From NCBI RefSeq assembly GCF_001598255.1, contig NZ_BCYP01000006.1, forward strand, positions 1 to 64,000: 64,000 nucleotides of DNA, given 5' to 3'. This DNA comes from Mitsuaria chitosanitabida ATCC BAA-476 = NBRC 102408 (GTDB lineage: Bacteria; Pseudomonadota; Gammaproteobacteria; Burkholderiales; Burkholderiaceae_C). Position 1 is the stretch's first letter; every line of letters begins with the position of its first letter. This document shows, piece by piece, positions 60,289-64,000 of this stretch. A model generated the notes under the pieces. The model ran no database searches and was not told the origin of the DNA. It worked only from the letters and a program-made list of their open reading frames with translations. A program made the translations under genes and the position numbers.

Positions 60289-61326
60289 ATGAACGACCTC
60301 GATCAATTGCTGCAACAGGCCACCGGCGATTTCGCCGCCGCCACGACTCCCGCTGACCTGGAGAACGCCAAGGCCCGATTTCTGGGCAAGACCGGCCAGG
60401 TCACCGAGCTGATGAAGGGCATGGCCGCGCTGTCTGTCGAGGAAAAGAAGACCCGCGGCGCGCAGATCAACCAGCTCAAGCAAGGCATCGAAGCCGCGCT
60501 GACCGCGCGCCGTCAGGCGCTGGCGGACGCCGAGCTCGAGAAGCAGCTCAAGGCCGAGGCGCTGGACGTCACGCTGCCCGGCCGCCAGCGTGGCACCGGC
60601 GGTCTGCACCCGATCACGCGCGCGATGGAGCGCATCGAGGCGATCTTTGGCTCGATGGGTTTCGACGTGGCCGACGGCCCCGAGATCGAGAACGACTGGT
60701 TCAATTTCACCGCGCTGAACACCCCCGAGGATCATCCGGCGCGCTCGATGCACGACACCTTCTACATCGAAGGGGGTCATGTCTTGCGCACCCACACCAG
60801 CCCGATGCAGATCCGCTACGCGGTGCAGCACGTCAAGAAGCACCGCGCGCTGATCGACGCCGGCCAGCCGATGCCGGAGATCCGCGTCATCGCGCCCGGC
60901 CGCACTTACCGCGTCGACAGCGACGCCACGCACTCGCCCATGTTCCACCAGGTCGAAGGCCTGTGGGTCGGCGAGAACATCAGCTTCAAGGACCTCAAGT
61001 CCGTCTACGTGAACTTCATGCAGCAGTTCTTCGAGACGACGGACATGGAGATCCGCTTCCGCCCGAGCTACTTCCCCTTCACCGAGCCCAGCGCCGAGAT
61101 CGACATGATGTTCGGCTCCGGTCCGCTCAAGGGCCGCTGGCTGGAGGTGTCGGGCTCGGGTCAGGTGCATCCGCAGGTGATCCGCAACATGGGCCTCGAT
61201 CCCGAGCGCTACATCGGCTTCGCCTTCGGCTCGGGCATCGACCGCCTGGCCATGCTGCGCTACGGCGTCAACGACCTGCGCCTGTTCTTCGACGGCGACC
61301 TGCGCTTCCTGTCGCAGTTCAAGTAA
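60289..61326 (+). CDS. pheS: Phenylalanine--tRNA ligase alpha subunit
   Basis: A 345-residue alpha subunit. An N-terminal coiled coil (about 1-95) is followed by the class II catalytic core ([52 protein letters not shown], motif 2; [17 protein letters not shown], motif 3). It forms the alpha2-beta2 enzyme with PheT. The start at 60289 matches the conserved N-terminus ([11 protein letters not shown]). A 20-codon upstream frame with three Phe codons overlaps the ATG by four bases. Confidence 0.98.
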   Translation: MNDLDQLLQQATGDFAAATTPADLENAKARFLGKTGQVTELMKGMAALSVEEKKTRGAQINQLKQGIEAALTARRQALADAELEKQLKAEALDVTLPGRQRGTGGLHPITRAMERIEAIFGSMGFDVADGPEIENDWFNFTALNTPEDHPARSMHDTFYIEGGHVLRTHTSPMQIRYAVQHVKKHRALIDAGQPMPEIRVIAPGRTYRVDSDATHSPMFHQVEGLWVGENISFKDLKSVYVNFMQQFFETTDMEIRFRPSYFPFTEPSAEIDMMFGSGPLKGRWLEVSGSGQVHPQVIRNMGLDPERYIGFAFGSGIDRLAMLRYGVNDLRLFFDGDLRFLSQFK

Positions 61327-61365
61327 GCCCGTACGGTCGTCGCCTAGAGAGCAAGAGAGAACCAC

Positions 61366-63780
61366 ATGCAATTCCCTGAGAGCTGGCTGCGGGCCTTCTG
61401 CAATCCCGCGCTGAACACGCAAGAACTGGCCGAACTGCTGACCATGTCCGGCCTGGAAGTGGAAGAGCTGCGCCCGGTCGCGCCGCCGTTCCACGGCATC
61501 GTCGTGGCCGAGATCGTCGAGGCCGTGCAGCATCCCGACGCGGACCGCCTGCGCGTGTGCAAGGTCAACGCCGGCGGCCCCGAGCTGCTGCAGATCGTCT
61601 GCGGCGCGCCGAATGCGCGCGTCGGCATCCGCGTCCCGCTGGCGACCATCGGCGCCGAGCTGCCCCCCGGCGAGGACGGCAAGCCCTTCAAGATCGGCAA
61701 GGGCAAGCTGCGCGGCGTCGAGAGCTTCGGCATGCTGTGCTCGGCCCGCGAGCTGAAGCTGGCCGAGGACCACGGCGGTCTGCTGGAGCTGGCCGCGGAC
61801 GCGCCCATCGGCCAGAACATCCGCGAGCATCTGAATCTGGACGACACGCTGTTCACGCTGAAGCTCACGCCGAATCTGGCGCACGCGCTGAGCGTCTACG
61901 GCATCGCGCGCGAAGTCTCCGCGCTGACCGGCGCACCGCTGATCGCGCCGGAGATCGCCGCCGCCGCCGTCGCCAACGATGCCAAGCTGCCGGTGCGCAT
62001 TGAAGCCGCCGATCTGTGCGGCCGCTTCTCGGGCCGCGTGATCCGCAACGTCGACACCAAGGCCAAGACCCCGCAGTGGATGGTCGACCGTCTGGCCCGC
62101 TGCGGTCAGCGTTCGGTCTCGCCGCTGGTGGACATCTCCAACTACGTGATGTTCGAGCTGGGCCGCCCGTCCCACATCTTCGACCTGGACAAGATCCACG
62201 GCGAGCTGATCGTGCGCTGGGGCAAGCCCGGCGAGCAGCTCAAGCTGCTGAACGGCAACACCATCGAGATCGACGAGCAGGTCGGCGTGATCGCCGATCG
62301 CGAGCAGGTCGAATCGCTGGCCGGCATCATGGGCGGCGACGCCACGGCCGTGTCCGACGACACCCGGAACATCTATGTCGAGGCCGCGTTCTGGTGGCCG
62401 AAGGCAGTGATGGGGCGTTCGCGCCGCTTCAACTTCTCGACCGACGCGGGTCACCGCTTCGAGCGCGGCGTCGATCCTGCCGGCACCGTCGAACACATCG
62501 AGCGCATCACCGCGCTGATCCAGCAGATCTGTGGCGGCGAAGCCGGCCCGATGGACGACCAGACCACGCAGCTGCCCGAGCGCAAGCCGGTCGCGCTGCG
62601 CGTCGACCGCGCCGCCAAGATCATCGGCATGCCGGTGACGCAGGCCGATTGCGAGAGCGTGTTCCAGCGCCTGGGTCTGTCGTTCACGTCCGCGCCGGGC
62701 GTGATCACGGTGACGCCCCCGTCCTTCCGCTTCGACCTCCAGATCGAGGAAGACCTGATCGAGGAAGTCATCCGCGTGCTGGGCTATCCCAAGCTGCCGG
62801 GCACGCCCCCGCTGGCGCCGGTGGTCGGCAAGGTGCGCACCGAGTCGCGCCGCGCGACGCACGCGCTGCGCCACGCGATGGCCGCTCAGGGCTACTTCGA
62901 GACCATCAACTTCAGCTTCGTCGAGGCGCGCTGGGAGCAGGAACTCGCCGGCAACGCGAATCCGATCCAGCTGCTGAACCCGATCGCCGCACCGCTGGCG
63001 GTGATGCGGACCTCGCTGATGGGCTCGCTGGTCCAGGTCTTGCGCAACAACCTGTCGCGCAAGGCGCCGCGGGTGCGTGTCTTCGAGATCGGCCGCGTCT
63101 TCCTGCGCGACGCGTCGGTGCAGGAAAGCGACACCACCATCGCCGGCATTGCCCAGCCGATGCGGCTGGCCGGTCTGGCCTGGGGCCCGGCCGAGCAGCA
63201 GCAATGGGCGCTGAAGGACCGCGCCGTCGACTTCTACGACGTGAAGGGCGACCTGGAAGCGCTGTTCGCGCCTTTGCCGCTGAGCTTCGAGGCCGCGCAA
63301 CACCCGGCCCTGCATCCGGGTCGCAGCGCCCGCGTGCTGCTGGATGGTGTCGAGATCGGCGTGGTCGGCGAGCTGCACCCGAAGTGGCGCCAAGGCTACG
63401 ACCTGCCGTCGGCCCCCGTGCTGTTCGAAGTCGCGCTGGACGCGGCGCTGGCGCGCACGCTGCCGCAGGGCAAGGGCGTGGCGCGACTGCAGGCGGTGCA
63501 GCGCGACCTGGCCCTGATCGTGGGCGAGCAGGTCACGCACGCCTCCCTCATGCAGGCGATCGAATCGAGTGGGGAAGCCCTGGTACGCTCCGCCCGTCTG
63601 TTCGACGTCTTCAAGCCGGCCCAGCCCACCGCCGAGCTGAAGGCGGGCGAGCGCAGCCTGGCCGTGCGCCTGGAGCTGCTGGACGACGAGAACACCCTGA
63701 CCGACGAACGCATCGAGCAGGCGGTGGCGAAGGTGGTGGCGCAGCTGGGCGAACGCCTGGGCGCGCGACTGCGCGGCTGA
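61366..63780 (+). CDS. pheT: Phenylalanine--tRNA ligase beta subunit
   Basis: An 804-residue beta subunit. Order: N-terminal part and tRNA-binding OB domain (about 40-150; GIVVAEIVEAVQHPDADRL), B3/B4 editing domain (about 210-380; SPLVDISNYVMFELGRPSH), B5 domain, catalytic-like core, and FDX-ACB anticodon domain at the end (about 700-804). It corrects mischarged Tyr-tRNA(Phe) and binds tRNA. AGAGAGAACCACATG sets the start, 39 bases after pheS. Confidence 0.98.
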   Translation: MQFPESWLRAFCNPALNTQELAELLTMSGLEVEELRPVAPPFHGIVVAEIVEAVQHPDADRLRVCKVNAGGPELLQIVCGAPNARVGIRVPLATIGAELPPGEDGKPFKIGKGKLRGVESFGMLCSARELKLAEDHGGLLELAADAPIGQNIREHLNLDDTLFTLKLTPNLAHALSVYGIAREVSALTGAPLIAPEIAAAAVANDAKLPVRIEAADLCGRFSGRVIRNVDTKAKTPQWMVDRLARCGQRSVSPLVDISNYVMFELGRPSHIFDLDKIHGELIVRWGKPGEQLKLLNGNTIEIDEQVGVIADREQVESLAGIMGGDATAVSDDTRNIYVEAAFWWPKAVMGRSRRFNFSTDAGHRFERGVDPAGTVEHIERITALIQQICGGEAGPMDDQTTQLPERKPVALRVDRAAKIIGMPVTQADCESVFQRLGLSFTSAPGVITVTPPSFRFDLQIEEDLIEEVIRVLGYPKLPGTPPLAPVVGKVRTESRRATHALRHAMAAQGYFETINFSFVEARWEQELAGNANPIQLLNPIAAPLAVMRTSLMGSLVQVLRNNLSRKAPRVRVFEIGRVFLRDASVQESDTTIAGIAQPMRLAGLAWGPAEQQQWALKDRAVDFYDVKGDLEALFAPLPLSFEAAQHPALHPGRSARVLLDGVEIGVVGELHPKWRQGYDLPSAPVLFEVALDAALARTLPQGKGVARLQAVQRDLALIVGEQVTHASLMQAIESSGEALVRSARLFDVFKPAQPTAELKAGERSLAVRLELLDDENTLTDERIEQAVAKVVAQLGERLGARLRG

Positions 63781-63795
63781 GGAGGGAGAGCACGA

Positions 63796-64000
63796 ATGAG
63801 CGATGACGATCTGAAGGAGCAGGCCCGAGTGCTGCTCGGCAGCCTGGAGACCCCGACGCTGACCAAGGCCGAGCTGGCCGAACTGCTGTTCGACAAGCTC
63901 GGCCTGAACAAGCGCGAGTCCAAGGACATGGTCGAGGCCTTCTTCGACATCATTCACGACAGCCTCTCCAGCGGTCGCGAGGTGAAGCTGTCGGGCTTCG
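63796..64000 (+). CDS. ihfA: Integration host factor alpha subunit, partial
   Basis: The first 68 residues of an HU/IHF-family protein, cut by the window end. The sequence [20 protein letters not shown], then [19 protein letters not shown] and VKLSGF, matches IHF alpha. GGAGGGAGAG precedes the ATG, 15 bases after pheT. The pheT-ihfA order is conserved with E. coli. The DNA-binding beta arm lies beyond the window. Confidence 0.93.
   Translation, partial: MSDDDLKEQARVLLGSLETPTLTKAELAELLFDKLGLNKRESKDMVEAFFDIIHDSLSSGREVKLSGF

Noticed and set aside
59971-63957. 1,328-codon minus-strand frame opposite rplT, pheS, pheT and ihfA
   Set aside because: Same shadow effect; four conserved housekeeping genes occupy the other strand.

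Overview
This 64 kb window is chromosomal DNA of very high GC content (about 70% by eye). It looks like a free-living betaproteobacterium of the order Burkholderiales, most like the Roseateles/Mitsuaria/Rubrivivax group. The order is supported by the thrS-infC-rpmI-rplT-pheS-pheT-ihfA block, the several Liv-type transporter and beta-oxidation genes, and the secreted M4 and M28 peptidases with C-terminal PPC domains. The genus is inference; there is no rRNA in the window and I saw no tRNA gene.

Layout. 0.2-6 kb: a leftward operon for homogentisate catabolism (MBL-fold protein, flavin monooxygenase, small DUF2783 protein, hmgA, fahA), read from one recognisable promoter and faced by a divergent IclR-type regulator. 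7-13 kb: a TPR-GNAT acetyltransferase, an unusual NRAMP-family transporter, a two-gene cassette that looks like a double-glycine bacteriocin with an immunity protein, an EptA-like phosphoethanolamine transferase, and the tesA/ybbA divergent pair whose start codons overlap. 13.9-20.2 kb: leftward genes selO-msrB-yciB-bolA-peptidyl-prolyl isomerase, a DUF2062 protein and a chemoreceptor. 20.6-27.9 kb: an acyl-CoA ligase followed by a complete Liv-type ABC importer. 28.7-39.9 kb: beta-oxidation enzymes (FadB-like, thiolase, acyl-CoA dehydrogenase, SDR, thioesterase) and several small redox or detoxification enzymes. 39.9-40.2 kb: an inverted pair of REP-like palindromes enclosing a short tandem repeat. 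40.3-48.5 kb: a sensor kinase, a BaiN-like flavoprotein, a decayed methyltransferase joined to an orphan LuxR-type HTH, and two secreted peptidases. 48.9-56.6 kb: aidB, tex, a TonB-dependent receptor and a patatin-like protein. 56.7-64 kb: the translation operon thrS-infC-rpmI-rplT followed by pheS-pheT-ihfA (ihfA runs off the end).

Main points of interest. (1) thrS is preceded by a 14-codon reading frame containing each of the four threonine codons exactly once, followed by mutually exclusive hairpins and an intrinsic terminator; this has the layout of a threonine attenuator controlling a tRNA synthetase and ribosomal protein operon. (2) The bacteriocin-like cassette sits in a pocket of lower GC and has no transporter nearby. 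(3) The two ATPases of the Liv importer carry complementary defects (LivF Walker A lysine to arginine, LivG degenerate signature), which predicts one active and one degenerate ATP site. (4) The flavoprotein plus DUF2783 pair next to hmgA resembles the two-component 3-hydroxyphenylacetate 6-hydroxylase MhaAB, which would feed the homogentisate route.
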